From Burkholderia guangdongensis (GTDB lineage: Bacteria > Pseudomonadota > Gammaproteobacteria > Burkholderiales > Burkholderiaceae), in assembly GCF_013403875.1 (NCBI RefSeq), contig NZ_JACBNX010000004.1:62001-126000 (forward strand): a DNA stretch of 64,000 nucleotides, in the 5' to 3' direction. Positions 37,683 through 46,030 of the stretch are shown here, piece after piece. The position numbers were made by a program, and so were the translations under genes. Within the stretch, counting starts at the first letter, position 1; each line of letters opens with the position of its first letter. Below the pieces are notes generated by a model, which saw only the letters and a list, made by a program, of their open reading frames with translations, was not told the origin of the DNA and did no database searches.

Positions 37683-38240
37683 ATGGCTTCGATTATCAAG
37701 AACCGCACCGTGATCGACGACGACGCATGGCAGGTCGTGCGCGCGGCCGAGGACGGCGCGCTGCCGGCGGTCGACGCGCTGCCGGCCGGCAAGGTGCTGG
37801 TGCCGTTCGCGTACTGGCAGGCCGAGCGCGCGGCGCTCGTCGCCGCGAAGGCGAAGGACGAGCTCGGCGTGTGGCTCGCGCCGGACAGCGAGCCGGCCGA
37901 TCTCGTCGCCGACTTCGATGCGATCACGCTCGTCGGCGTCGAGTTCCCGCGCTTCGCGGACGGCCGCGGCTACAGCATCGCGCGCCTGTTGCGCGAGCGC
38001 TACGGCTGGACGGGCGAGCTGCGCGCGATCGGCGACGTGCTGCGCGACCAGCTGTTCTACATGGCGCGCTGCGGCTTTGACGCGTTCGCGGTGCGCGCGG
38101 ACAAGGACATCCACGACGCGCTGAACGCGTTCGGCGCGTTCTCGGTGCGTTACCAGACCGCGGTCGACGAGACGCAGCCGCTGTTCCGCCGCCGTGCGGC
38201 GGCCGCCGCGGCTTCGGCCGACGCGAAGGCGGGCGCATGA
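37683..38240 (+). CDS. DUF934 protein, sulfite-reduction accessory
   Basis: A 185-residue protein of the DUF934 family, found next to siroheme sulfite reductase and cysH in beta- and some gamma- and alpha-proteobacteria. Visible blocks are KVLVPFAYWQAERAAL, ADFDAITLVGVEFPRFADGRGYSIARLLRERYGW and RAIGDVLRDQLFYMARCGFDAF. It has no cofactor motif that I recognise. Conserved co-location suggests that it assists CysI, possibly in electron delivery. It lies 24 bp after cysI and overlaps cysH by ATGA. Start is ATG 37683, not the upstream TTG. Confidence 0.88.
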   Translation: MASIIKNRTVIDDDAWQVVRAAEDGALPAVDALPAGKVLVPFAYWQAERAALVAAKAKDELGVWLAPDSEPADLVADFDAITLVGVEFPRFADGRGYSIARLLRERYGWTGELRAIGDVLRDQLFYMARCGFDAFAVRADKDIHDALNAFGAFSVRYQTAVDETQPLFRRRAAAAAASADAKAGA

Positions 38241-38986
38241 GCGGCGTGCACGCACCGGCGCTTTCGCCCGCGCTCGCGGCGAAGGTCGAGCGGCTCGACG
38301 CGCTGCTCGCGCGGATCGGCGAACGTCACCCGAACGTGAAGCTCGCGAGCAGCCTTGCGGCCGAGGACATGCTGCTCACGCACGCGATCCTGTCGCATGG
38401 CGCCGCGATCGGCATCTTCTCGCTGAACACCGGCCGCCTGCACGCGGAGACGCTCGGCATGATCGACACCGTGCGCGAGCGCTACGGCTACGAGATCGAG
38501 CAGTTCCATCCGCGGCAGGATGCGGTCGACCAGTACGTCGCCGAGCATGGCGCGAACGCGTTCTACGACAGCGTCGACCTGCGCAAGGCGTGCTGCCACA
38601 TCCGCAAGGTCGAGCCGCTGAATCGCGCGCTCGCCGACGTCGACGCATGGGTCACCGGCCAGCGCCGCGAGCAGTCGGTCACGCGCGCGGAGCTGCACGA
38701 AGAGGAGCAGGACGACGCGCGCGGAATCGCGAAGTACAACCCGCTCGCGGACTGGACGGAAACGGACGTGTGGGATTACCTGAATGCGTTCGACGTGCCG
38801 GTCAATCCGCTGCACGCGCGCGGCTACCCGAGCATCGGCTGCGAGCCGTGTACGCGCGCGATCCGCCCCGGCGAGGACAGCCGGGCCGGACGCTGGTGGT
38901 GGGAATCGCGCGACACGAAGGAATGCGGGCTGCACATCTCGATCACGCCGATTCCCGCGACGGCCGACGCCGGCGCCGCGCAGTGA
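38237..38986 (+). CDS. cysH: Adenylyl-sulfate (APS) reductase, CysH family
   Basis: Reduces activated sulfate to sulfite with thioredoxin. The 249 residues contain the iron-sulfur cysteines of the APS-type enzyme: Cys119-Cys120 in KACCHIRKVEPL and Cys202/Cys205 in GCEPCTRAI, and the catalytic Cys230 in ECGLH. The presence of both CC and CxxC pairs indicates a 4Fe-4S APS reductase rather than the PAPS form of E. coli. This fits the absence of a separate cysC kinase in the operon. Coupled to DUF934 by a 4-bp overlap. Confidence 0.94.
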   Translation: MSGVHAPALSPALAAKVERLDALLARIGERHPNVKLASSLAAEDMLLTHAILSHGAAIGIFSLNTGRLHAETLGMIDTVRERYGYEIEQFHPRQDAVDQYVAEHGANAFYDSVDLRKACCHIRKVEPLNRALADVDAWVTGQRREQSVTRAELHEEEQDDARGIAKYNPLADWTETDVWDYLNAFDVPVNPLHARGYPSIGCEPCTRAIRPGEDSRAGRWWWESRDTKECGLHISITPIPATADAGAAQ

Positions 38987-39060
38987 GCCGCACGCCACAC
39001 GGAACAGAGCGCCGCCCGCCAGAACGGGCGACACGAACCCAGATGAGAAGGACCGAAACC

Positions 39061-40023
39061 ATGAGCACGACGCTCGAGCAAACCGACATTGCCACGCCCA
39101 CCGGCGACGACAGCCGCATGGGCCACCTCGACTGGCTCGAAGCCGAGTCGATCCACATCCTGCGCGAGCTCGTCGCGGAATGCAGCAAGCCGGCGCTGCT
39201 GTTCTCGGGCGGCAAGGATTCGGTCGTCGTGCTGCATCTCGCGCTGAAGGCGTTCGGTCTCGGCGCGGGCCGCAAGACGACGCTGCCGTTCCCGCTCGTG
39301 CACATCGACACCGGCCACAACTACGGCGAAGTGATCGACTTCCGCGATCGCCGCGCGAAGGAGATCGGCGCCGAGCTGGTCGTCGGCCACGTCGAGGATT
39401 CGATCAAGCGCGGCACCGTCGTGCTGCGCCGCGAGACCGATTCGCGCAATGCCGCGCAGGCGGTCACGCTGCTCGAGACGATCGAGCAGTACGGCTATAC
39501 CGCGATGATCGGCGGCGCGCGCCGCGACGAAGAGAAGGCGCGCGCGAAGGAGCGCATCTTCTCGTTCCGCGACGAGTTCGGCCAGTGGGATCCGAAGGCG
39601 CAGCGCCCGGAACTGTGGAGCCTGTTCAACGCGCGTCTGCACAAGGGTGAGCACCTGCGCGTGTTCCCGATCTCGAACTGGACCGAGCTCGACGTGTGGC
39701 AGTACATCGCGCGCGAGAACCTCGAGCTGCCGTCGATCTACTACGCGCATCAGCGCGAGATCGTGCGCCGCAACGGCCTGCTCGTGCCCGTCACGCCGCT
39801 CACGCCGATGCGCGAAGGCGAGGCGAGCGAGCTCGCCCAGGTGCGCTTCCGCACGGTCGGCGACATCAGCTGCACGTGCCCGGTCGAGAGCGATGCGGAC
39901 GACGTCGAGAAGATCATCGCCGAGACGGCGGTGACCGAGATCACCGAGCGCGGCGCGACCCGGATGGACGATCAGGCCTCCGAAGCCGCGATGGAACAGC
40001 GCAAGAAGCAAGGTTATTTCTGA
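39061..40023 (+). CDS. cysD: Sulfate adenylyltransferase subunit 2
   Basis: Catalytic subunit of ATP sulfurylase, forming APS from sulfate and ATP. The 320 residues carry the PP-loop SGGKDSVVVLHLA near residue 45, LVHIDTGHNYGEVIDFRD, and the C-terminal RFRTVGDISCTCPVESDA typical of CysD. ATG at 39061 gives MSTTLEQTD and a good AGAAGGA site; an upstream in-frame ATG at 39043 would add six residues. It lies 74 bp after cysH and 22 bp before cysN. Confidence 0.96.
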   Translation: MSTTLEQTDIATPTGDDSRMGHLDWLEAESIHILRELVAECSKPALLFSGGKDSVVVLHLALKAFGLGAGRKTTLPFPLVHIDTGHNYGEVIDFRDRRAKEIGAELVVGHVEDSIKRGTVVLRRETDSRNAAQAVTLLETIEQYGYTAMIGGARRDEEKARAKERIFSFRDEFGQWDPKAQRPELWSLFNARLHKGEHLRVFPISNWTELDVWQYIARENLELPSIYYAHQREIVRRNGLLVPVTPLTPMREGEASELAQVRFRTVGDISCTCPVESDADDVEKIIAETAVTEITERGATRMDDQASEAAMEQRKKQGYF

Positions 40024-40045
40024 AGCACGCGAGGACATTCACATC

Positions 40046-41362
40046 ATGAGCATCACCGGAAACAACGAAGACCTCGGCGTGCTGCGCTTCATCACCGCGG
40101 GCAGCGTCGACGACGGCAAGAGCACGCTGATCGGCCGCCTGCTGTACGACAGCAAGGCGGTGCTGTCCGACCAGCTCTCCGCGCTGTCGCGCGCGAAGAA
40201 CAAGCGCACGGTCGGCGAAGAACTCGACCTCGCGCTGCTGACCGACGGCCTTGAGGCCGAGCGCGAGCAGGGCATCACGATCGACGTCGCGTACCGTTAT
40301 TTCGCGACCGCGCGCCGCAAGTTCATCATCGCGGACACGCCGGGCCACGAGCAATACACGCGCAACATGGTGACGGGCGCGTCGACCGCGCACGCGGCGA
40401 TCATCCTGATCGACGCGACGCGCATCACGGTCGAGGACGGCGTCGTGCAGTTGCTGCCGCAAACGAAGCGCCACAGCGCGATCGTGAAGCTGCTCGGCCT
40501 GCAGCACGTGATCGTCGCGATCAACAAGATGGACCTTGTCGACTACAGCGAGGCGACCTTCAACGAGATCCGCGATGCGTACGTGACGCTCGCGAAGCAG
40601 CTTGGCCTGACCGACGTGCGCTTCGTGCCGGTGTCCGCGCTGAAGGGCGACAACATCGTCGGCCTGAGCGAGCGGATGCCGTGGTACGTGGGCGAGCCGC
40701 TGCTCGACGTGCTCGAGACGCTGCCGGTCGAATCGCAGGCGCACGATGTGCTGCGCTTCCCGGTGCAGTGGGTCGCGCGCCAGGACGGCAGCTCGGCCGA
40801 CGATTTCCGCGGCTACATGGGCCGCATCGAATCGGGTGAAGTGAAGGTCGGCGACGAGATCCTCGTGCTGCCGTCGAACCGCACCGCGACCGTCGCCGAG
40901 ATCGTCGCGCCGGTGCCGGGCGGCACCGCGTCGGTCGAGCATGCGTTCGCGGGCCAGACCGTGACGATCCGGCTCGCCGAGGATGTCGACGTGTCGCGTG
41001 GCGATACGTTCGTGCCGGCGTTGGAGCCGGTCGCGCCGGCGAAGAAGCTCGAGGCGGATCTGTGCTGGTTCGATGAGGTGCCGCTGTCGCCGCAGCGCAA
41101 GTATCTGCTGAAGCAGACGACGAGCACGGTGTTCGCGAAGATCGGCGCGGTGAAGGAAGTGCTCGACGTGCACACGCTGTCGCAAGCGATCGATCGTCAC
41201 GACCTGAAGATGAACGACATCGGCCGCGTCGCGCTGACGCTGCAGAAGCCTATCGTCTGCGACACGTACGACGCGCATCCGGGCACGGGCGCATTCGTGC
41301 TGATCGACGAGGCGACGCATCACACGGTCGCCGCGGGCATGATCCGCGCGTTTTCGGCGTAA
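40046..41362 (+). CDS. cysN: Sulfate adenylyltransferase subunit 1 (GTPase)
   Basis: Regulatory GTPase subunit that drives ATP sulfurylase by GTP hydrolysis. The 438 residues are EF-Tu-like: P-loop GSVDDGKSTLIGRLLYD, switch regions (QGITIDVAYRYF, IADTPGHEQYTRNM), NKMDLVDY and beta-barrel domains II/III. It ends without a CysC (APS kinase) fusion, in line with direct APS reduction by CysH. Confidence 0.96.
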   Translation: MSITGNNEDLGVLRFITAGSVDDGKSTLIGRLLYDSKAVLSDQLSALSRAKNKRTVGEELDLALLTDGLEAEREQGITIDVAYRYFATARRKFIIADTPGHEQYTRNMVTGASTAHAAIILIDATRITVEDGVVQLLPQTKRHSAIVKLLGLQHVIVAINKMDLVDYSEATFNEIRDAYVTLAKQLGLTDVRFVPVSALKGDNIVGLSERMPWYVGEPLLDVLETLPVESQAHDVLRFPVQWVARQDGSSADDFRGYMGRIESGEVKVGDEILVLPSNRTATVAEIVAPVPGGTASVEHAFAGQTVTIRLAEDVDVSRGDTFVPALEPVAPAKKLEADLCWFDEVPLSPQRKYLLKQTTSTVFAKIGAVKEVLDVHTLSQAIDRHDLKMNDIGRVALTLQKPIVCDTYDAHPGTGAFVLIDEATHHTVAAGMIRAFSA

Positions 41363-41430
41363 ATTGGTGTAATTGGCGTAATCGGCGAGCCGCGGCGCTT
41401 CGCGCGCGGCGAGCCAGGGAAGTGGCGGGT

Positions 41431-42183
41431 ATGGGCAAGGTGTATCTGATCGGCGCGGGGCCGGGCGCGGCGGACCTCATCACGGTGCGCGGCGCGCGCC
41501 TGCTCGCGCAGGCCGACGTCGTGCTGCACGACGCGCTCGTCGAGCCCGCGATGCTCGACTATGCGCCGAACGCGCGCCGTATCGCGGTTGGCAAGCGCTG
41601 CGGGCAGCGCTCGACCGCGCAGCATTTCATCAACAAGCAGATCGTCGATGCGGCGCGCGAGCATGCGTGCGTCGTGCGGCTGAAGGGCGGCGATCCGATG
41701 CTGTTCGGCCGCGCGGACGAGGAGATGCGCGCGCTGGAGGCGGCCGGCATTGACTACGAGGTCGTGCCGGGCATCACCGCGGCGCTCGCGAGTGCCGCGA
41801 CACTGAAGCGCTCGCTGACGCTGCGCGGCGTCGCGCGCAGCGTCGCATTCGCGACGCACAGCCGCGCGCCGGACAGCGACGCGATTCGCGAGGCGGCGCG
41901 TGCCGATTCGCTCGTCTATTACATGGGGCGCGACAGCGCGCCGGGCATCGCGCAACAACTGATCGACGCGGGTCGCGCGGGCTCGACGCCGGTCGCGATC
42001 GTCGAGGCGTGCAGCACGCCGCGCGAGCGCACGCTGACACTGACCCTCTCCGGGATGGCCGCGGGCGACGCGCAGGCGTGGCTCGATCCCGCGCAGCCGA
42101 GCCTGCTGATGATCGGCGATGCGTTCGCGGCGCGCGGGCGCGACGCCGACACGAACGCTCACGCGCTGCGCAGCGCGGCCTGA
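41431..42183 (+). CDS. cobA: Uroporphyrinogen-III C-methyltransferase
   Basis: SAM-dependent methylation of uroporphyrinogen III to precorrin-2, the branch point to siroheme and cobalamin. The 250 residues show the family start VYLIGAGPGAADLITVRGARLL, VRLKGGDPMLFGR, and VVPGITAALASAA. It is the single-domain form without the dehydrogenase/ferrochelatase half of CysG. Position at the end of the cys operon implies that it feeds siroheme to CysI. ATG 41431 is preferred over GTG 41422, whose ribosome site is too close. The stop lies in a 9-bp tandem repeat. Confidence 0.93.
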   Translation: MGKVYLIGAGPGAADLITVRGARLLAQADVVLHDALVEPAMLDYAPNARRIAVGKRCGQRSTAQHFINKQIVDAAREHACVVRLKGGDPMLFGRADEEMRALEAAGIDYEVVPGITAALASAATLKRSLTLRGVARSVAFATHSRAPDSDAIREAARADSLVYYMGRDSAPGIAQQLIDAGRAGSTPVAIVEACSTPRERTLTLTLSGMAAGDAQAWLDPAQPSLLMIGDAFAARGRDADTNAHALRSAA

Positions 42184-42216
42184 GCGGCCTGAGCGGCCTG
42201 AGCGGCCTGAGCGGCG
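42181..42216. repeat. 9-bp tandem repeat at the cobA stop, four units
   Basis: Three exact TGAGCGGCC units and one TGAGCGGCG. The first TGA is the cobA stop codon, so copy-number change leaves the protein unaltered. Confidence 0.9.
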
Positions 42217-42231
42217 CGAGCCCGTTGCCGC

Positions 42232-43074
42232 TTACTGCGGCATCTTCTTGTCCTTATCCGAATACGGTCTTCTCTCCGCCGGCTGCGGCTGGCCGGGATT
42301 CGGCCGCATCATGCCGCCGTAGTGCGGGTTCTGCTGGCCCGGCATGCCCGGGCCGCCGTAGCGCTGGTTCGGCGGGTTCTGTGGATTCTGGTTCGGCCCG
42401 CCCGGCCCGCCGTAACGTTGATATGGCTGGTTCGGCATGCCTGGGCCGCCGTAGCGTTGATTCGGCTGGTTCGGCATGCCTGGGCCGCCGTAGCGTTGAT
42501 TTGGCTGGTTCGGCATGCCCGGCCCACCATAGCGCTGATTCGGCTGGCCCGGCATGCCGGGCCCACCGTAGCCGCCGCGTTCCTGCGGCCCGCGCGCGTC
42601 GCCCGAAGGGCCGGGCGGACGGCCGCCATTGCGCATCATCGTGTTGTGCAACTCGTCACGACGGCGGAACACGTCCTGCCGCCGATCGCCGTGCGCGTAG
42701 AAGCGCCGATGCCGGGCGCCGTCCGACCCGACGAACCAGATATACGTATCGCCGCCGATCAGCACGACGTCGGTGTCGACGACCGTCGCGAGATACATGT
42801 CGTCGGGTGCGGGCGCATAGGGTGTATAGGGTGCATAGGGCACCGGCGTCGGCTGCGCGTACATCGGCATCGGGCCCGCGCCCGGATAGCACGACGGGTC
42901 GCCGCAGGGCACCTGCACGCAGGCGCCAAGCGACATCAGCGCGGCGAGCGCGGCCGTCCGCGCTGCGAGCCGCCTCGCCGTGTCGGGCGCCGCCGCGTCG
43001 GCGTCGTGCCGGGCCGTCCACTGGTGTCCGTTCGCGGGCGGACGCCCGCCGTTCCCGTCGCGTGTGGTGTTCAT
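42232..43074 (-). CDS. Putative lipoprotein with Gln/Gly/Pro-rich tandem repeats
   Basis: A 280-residue secreted protein. A hydrophobic segment ends in a lipobox-like LMSLGAC near residue 50, after an unusually long polar N-terminal region; an internal start would shorten it but none is clearly better than ATG 43074. A folded part follows (MYLATVVDTDVVLIGGDTYIWFVGSDGARHRRFY). The C-terminal third is a disordered tract of 13-residue repeats close to QRYGGPGMPNQPN. Likely anchored in the outer membrane. No function recognised. Confidence 0.75.
   Translation of the reverse strand: MNTTRDGNGGRPPANGHQWTARHDADAAAPDTARRLAARTAALAALMSLGACVQVPCGDPSCYPGAGPMPMYAQPTPVPYAPYTPYAPAPDDMYLATVVDTDVVLIGGDTYIWFVGSDGARHRRFYAHGDRRQDVFRRRDELHNTMMRNGGRPPGPSGDARGPQERGGYGGPGMPGQPNQRYGGPGMPNQPNQRYGGPGMPNQPNQRYGGPGMPNQPYQRYGGPGGPNQNPQNPPNQRYGGPGMPGQQNPHYGGMMRPNPGQPQPAERRPYSDKDKKMPQ
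42410..42565. repeat. 39-bp in-frame tandem repeat, four units
   Basis: Four consecutive 39-bp units (starts 42410, 42449, 42488, 42527) with a few substitutions, each coding 13 residues of the lipoprotein tail. Further degenerate units lie on both sides. Confidence 0.9.
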
Positions 43075-43237
43075 CTCCGCTCCTTTCTTGTCGTGCACGA
43101 TTCGATTAGTAAGGGGCGCGACGCGGCTTGGCAACTTGGGGAAAGTCATGAAGGCCGCCGCGCAAAGTTCCGACGTTTCGACCGGAGTTTCGCGCCGGAT
43201 GCGCGCCGCCGTTCGCGAGCGCGGCCCGCTTGCGTGC

Positions 43238-43630
43238 CTACGCGCGGTCGTCCGCCTGATCGAGGCAGTAGCGCGCGATCGCGTCGAGCACGTGATCGTC
43301 CTCGCCGACCGCGGTCGCGCAACGGATCTCGACGCCCGGATGCGCGGCGCGGCACGCGTCGATCAACTGCGGCAGGTCGCGCCGCACGTGCCCGCCCTGG
43401 CCGAAAAACACCGGCACGACGGTGATCCGCGTGCAGCCAGCGGATGCCTGCCCGGCGATCGCGTCTTCGAGCGACGGGGTCATCAATTCGAGATACGCGA
43501 GCGATATGAGCCGAGGCGGCCGCGCATCGACGCTCGCGGCGGAAAGCCGCGCGGCGAGCCGCTCGAACGGCTCGGCCCAGCGCGCGTCGCGCGAGCCGTG
43601 GCCGAACAGGATGATGCCGTGCGCGTTCAT
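43238..43630 (-). CDS. cbiX: CbiX/SirB-type sirohydrochlorin chelatase
   Basis: Inserts a metal ion into sirohydrochlorin. The 130-residue single-domain protein has the chelatase motifs ILFGHGSRD near the N-terminus and VVPVFFGQGGHVRRDLP with the second metal-binding His. The small size matches CbiX-short proteins. Near cobA and the siroheme enzyme CysI, it most likely acts as the siroheme ferrochelatase, but cobalt insertion cannot be excluded. It starts 28 bp after lptG on the minus strand. Confidence 0.88.
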   Translation of the reverse strand: MNAHGIILFGHGSRDARWAEPFERLAARLSAASVDARPPRLISLAYLELMTPSLEDAIAGQASAGCTRITVVPVFFGQGGHVRRDLPQLIDACRAAHPGVEIRCATAVGEDDHVLDAIARYCLDQADDRA

Positions 43631-43658
43631 GGCGCCTCCGTCGAGAACCGGGCCGGCG

Positions 43659-44807
43659 TCAGTGCCGGTCGACCCATTTGAGCGCGAACAGGCCGAGCCC
43701 GAGGTAGATCAGGCCCGGCGTCGCGGCCGTCAGCGGCGCGGGCCACGTGTTCAGCGTGCCGATGTGCGAGAACAGCGTGTTCAGCAGCTGGAAGCTCATC
43801 CCGAGCATGATCCCGCCGAACACCTTCACGCCGACGACGCCCGCGCGCGTATGCAGATACGCGAACGGCAGCGACAGCACGAGCATCACGAACACCGCGA
43901 ACGGATACAGCACCTTGCGCCACAGCGCGATGTCGTAGACCTGCGTGTTCTGCTGGTTCTCGCGCAGATGCTGGATGTAGCGGAACAGGTTGACGATCGA
44001 CATCCGCTCCGGCGACACGAGCAGCACCGACAGGATCTGCGGCGTCAGATCGGAGCGCAGCGAGTATTCGGGCCGCGTGATCTGCTGCGACCGGTAGACC
44101 GGGCTCAGCGCGTCGGCCGGTTGAGCGCTGCTCTGCGGGATCGGCGACAGCTTCGTGTCGGTGACGCCCGTCAGCAGCCAGTGGCCGGGCGGCTGATAGC
44201 GGCCCGTCTGCGCGACGCGCACGTCCTGCAGATGGAAGTTCGAGTCGAACTCGTAGATCCGCACGTCGCTGATCGTCGAGTCGGGCGCGAGCTTGCCGAC
44301 GTTCACGAAGCGCGTGACCGGCTCGCCGTTGTCGCGCGCGGTCAGCGTATCCTTGACCCAGACGCCCGACTGGAAGTCCGACGACACCGACGCGCCGAGC
44401 GCCTGCAGCCGCACCCGTTCGGACAGCTGATCGGCGTACGGGCCGACGAACTCGCCGATCAGGTAGGTGACGATCACCATCGGGATGCCGATCTTCAACA
44501 GCGAGCGCAGCGCCCGGCCGGTCGCGAGGCCGGACACGCGGAAGATCGTGAACTCGGAGCTCGCGGCCATCTGCGCGAACACGTAGATCGCGCTGATCAG
44601 CGCCGCGACCGGGATGATCTCGTAGAAGCGCGACGGCGTCTGCAGCGCGACGCGCAGCACCGCGTAGCCGAACTTGTAGTTGCCGTGGCCGACCGTGTTC
44701 AGCTCGCTGATCAGGTCGAAGAAGAAGAACAGGCCGGAGAACGCGAACAGGATGAACACGAACGCGACGTAGATCTGCCGGGCGAGGTATTTCTCGTAGA
44801 TCCGCAT
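43659..44807 (-). CDS. lptG: LPS export ABC transporter permease LptG
   Basis: One of the two inner-membrane permeases of the LptB2FG complex that extracts LPS. The 382 residues have the family layout: helices 1-3 (about 12-125), a large periplasmic beta-jellyroll domain (about 130-290) and helices 4-6 (about 300-378). The N-terminus MRIYEKYLARQIYVAFVFILFAFSGLFFFFDLI is typical LptG. It lies 3 bp after lptF. Confidence 0.95.
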   Translation of the reverse strand: MRIYEKYLARQIYVAFVFILFAFSGLFFFFDLISELNTVGHGNYKFGYAVLRVALQTPSRFYEIIPVAALISAIYVFAQMAASSEFTIFRVSGLATGRALRSLLKIGIPMVIVTYLIGEFVGPYADQLSERVRLQALGASVSSDFQSGVWVKDTLTARDNGEPVTRFVNVGKLAPDSTISDVRIYEFDSNFHLQDVRVAQTGRYQPPGHWLLTGVTDTKLSPIPQSSAQPADALSPVYRSQQITRPEYSLRSDLTPQILSVLLVSPERMSIVNLFRYIQHLRENQQNTQVYDIALWRKVLYPFAVFVMLVLSLPFAYLHTRAGVVGVKVFGGIMLGMSFQLLNTLFSHIGTLNTWPAPLTAATPGLIYLGLGLFALKWVDRH

Positions 44808-44810
44808 CGG

Positions 44811-45908
44811 TCAGGCTCCGGCCGAGCGGCGCAACAGCGCACGGGTGAACAGCGGGCGATTGCGCACCCGCAGCCAGAAGATCACCGCGACGAGCGCCGA
44901 GACGATCACGTGCAGCCCGACGAGGCCGACGCCGAACGACAGCTTGCCCTGCTCGATCTGCGACTGCACGACGTTCAGCAGGTTCGAATAGGTCAGATAG
45001 ATCAGCACCGCCATCACCAGGTTGATCGTGCGGCTGCGCCGCGGGTTCTGGTACGCGAGCGGAATGCCGAGCACCATCAGGTTGATCGCGATCAGCGGCA
45101 GGCCCGCGCGCCACGCGAATTCGGCGAGGTTGTCCTTGGTCGGATTGCGCAGCAGCTCGAGCGTCGGCGTGCTGGTCGTCGTCGGCGGGTTGACGATCTG
45201 GCGGCTCTGGATCTTCACGCCGTAGCGCTCGAACTCCATGATCTTGAAGTTCGGCTGGCCCGGCGTGCCGTCGTAGCGGCGGCCGTTCTCGAGCACGACG
45301 AAGCGGTCGCCGTTCTTCGTCGCCTCCGTATGGCCGGTGCGCGACACGACGACGCTGACCTTGCCGTTCTCCGTCGACGTGACGAACACGTTCTGCACCT
45401 TGCTCTGATCGGGCGACATCTTCTCGATGAAGAACACGCGATGATTGACCGCCGATTCGCGGAACTGGCCGGGCGCGAGCAGCGAGATCTCGTCGCGCTG
45501 CTGGAAGCGCGCCTTGATCAGCTTGCTCTGCTGGTTCGACCACGGCCAGCCGACGAACGCGAAGAACGCGATCAGCAGCACCATCGGCGTCGCGAACATG
45601 CCGATCGGCTTGATCAGACGCGTGAGGCTCACGCCGGACGCGAGCCATACGACCATTTCCGAATCGCGGTACCAGCGCGTCAGCACGAACAGGATCGATA
45701 CGAACAGCGTGACGACGAGCATCACCGCGAGGTAGCCGATCACGGTGAGGCCGATCAGCACGAGCACGTCCCTCGGATCGATTTCGCCGGACGCGGCATA
45801 GCCGACGATGCGAATCATCATCGTCGTCAGCATGATCGTGAGCAGCACCATGAAGACGGCGCCGGCGGTATACGCAAGCTCGCGCTGGAGGGAGCGTTCG
45901 AAGATCAT
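44811..45908 (-). CDS. lptF: LPS export ABC transporter permease LptF
   Basis: Partner permease of LptG. The 365 residues begin [23 protein letters not shown] with the same six-helix, central periplasmic-domain layout (helices at about 12-32, 45-75, 95-120 and 265-350). The gene diverges from pepA, as in E. coli (lptFG / pepA-holC). Both strands share a short 120-bp control region. Confidence 0.95.
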   Translation of the reverse strand: MIFERSLQRELAYTAGAVFMVLLTIMLTTMMIRIVGYAASGEIDPRDVLVLIGLTVIGYLAVMLVVTLFVSILFVLTRWYRDSEMVVWLASGVSLTRLIKPIGMFATPMVLLIAFFAFVGWPWSNQQSKLIKARFQQRDEISLLAPGQFRESAVNHRVFFIEKMSPDQSKVQNVFVTSTENGKVSVVVSRTGHTEATKNGDRFVVLENGRRYDGTPGQPNFKIMEFERYGVKIQSRQIVNPPTTTSTPTLELLRNPTKDNLAEFAWRAGLPLIAINLMVLGIPLAYQNPRRSRTINLVMAVLIYLTYSNLLNVVQSQIEQGKLSFGVGLVGLHVIVSALVAVIFWLRVRNRPLFTRALLRRSAGA

Positions 45909-46030
45909 TCTTGATGAGAAGAGGGCGGGAAAGTGCGTGCGCCGGGGAGGGCGCTCGCGCCGCCGCGGGAAAAATAGCGGATAATTGCGGCTTTCATCCT
46001 AAGCCCAGATTTTATCCGAGGACAAGCGCG

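Noticed and set aside
43422-45914. 830-codon open frame on the plus strand
   Set aside because: Antisense to cbiX, lptG and lptF; shadow of GC-rich codon use.
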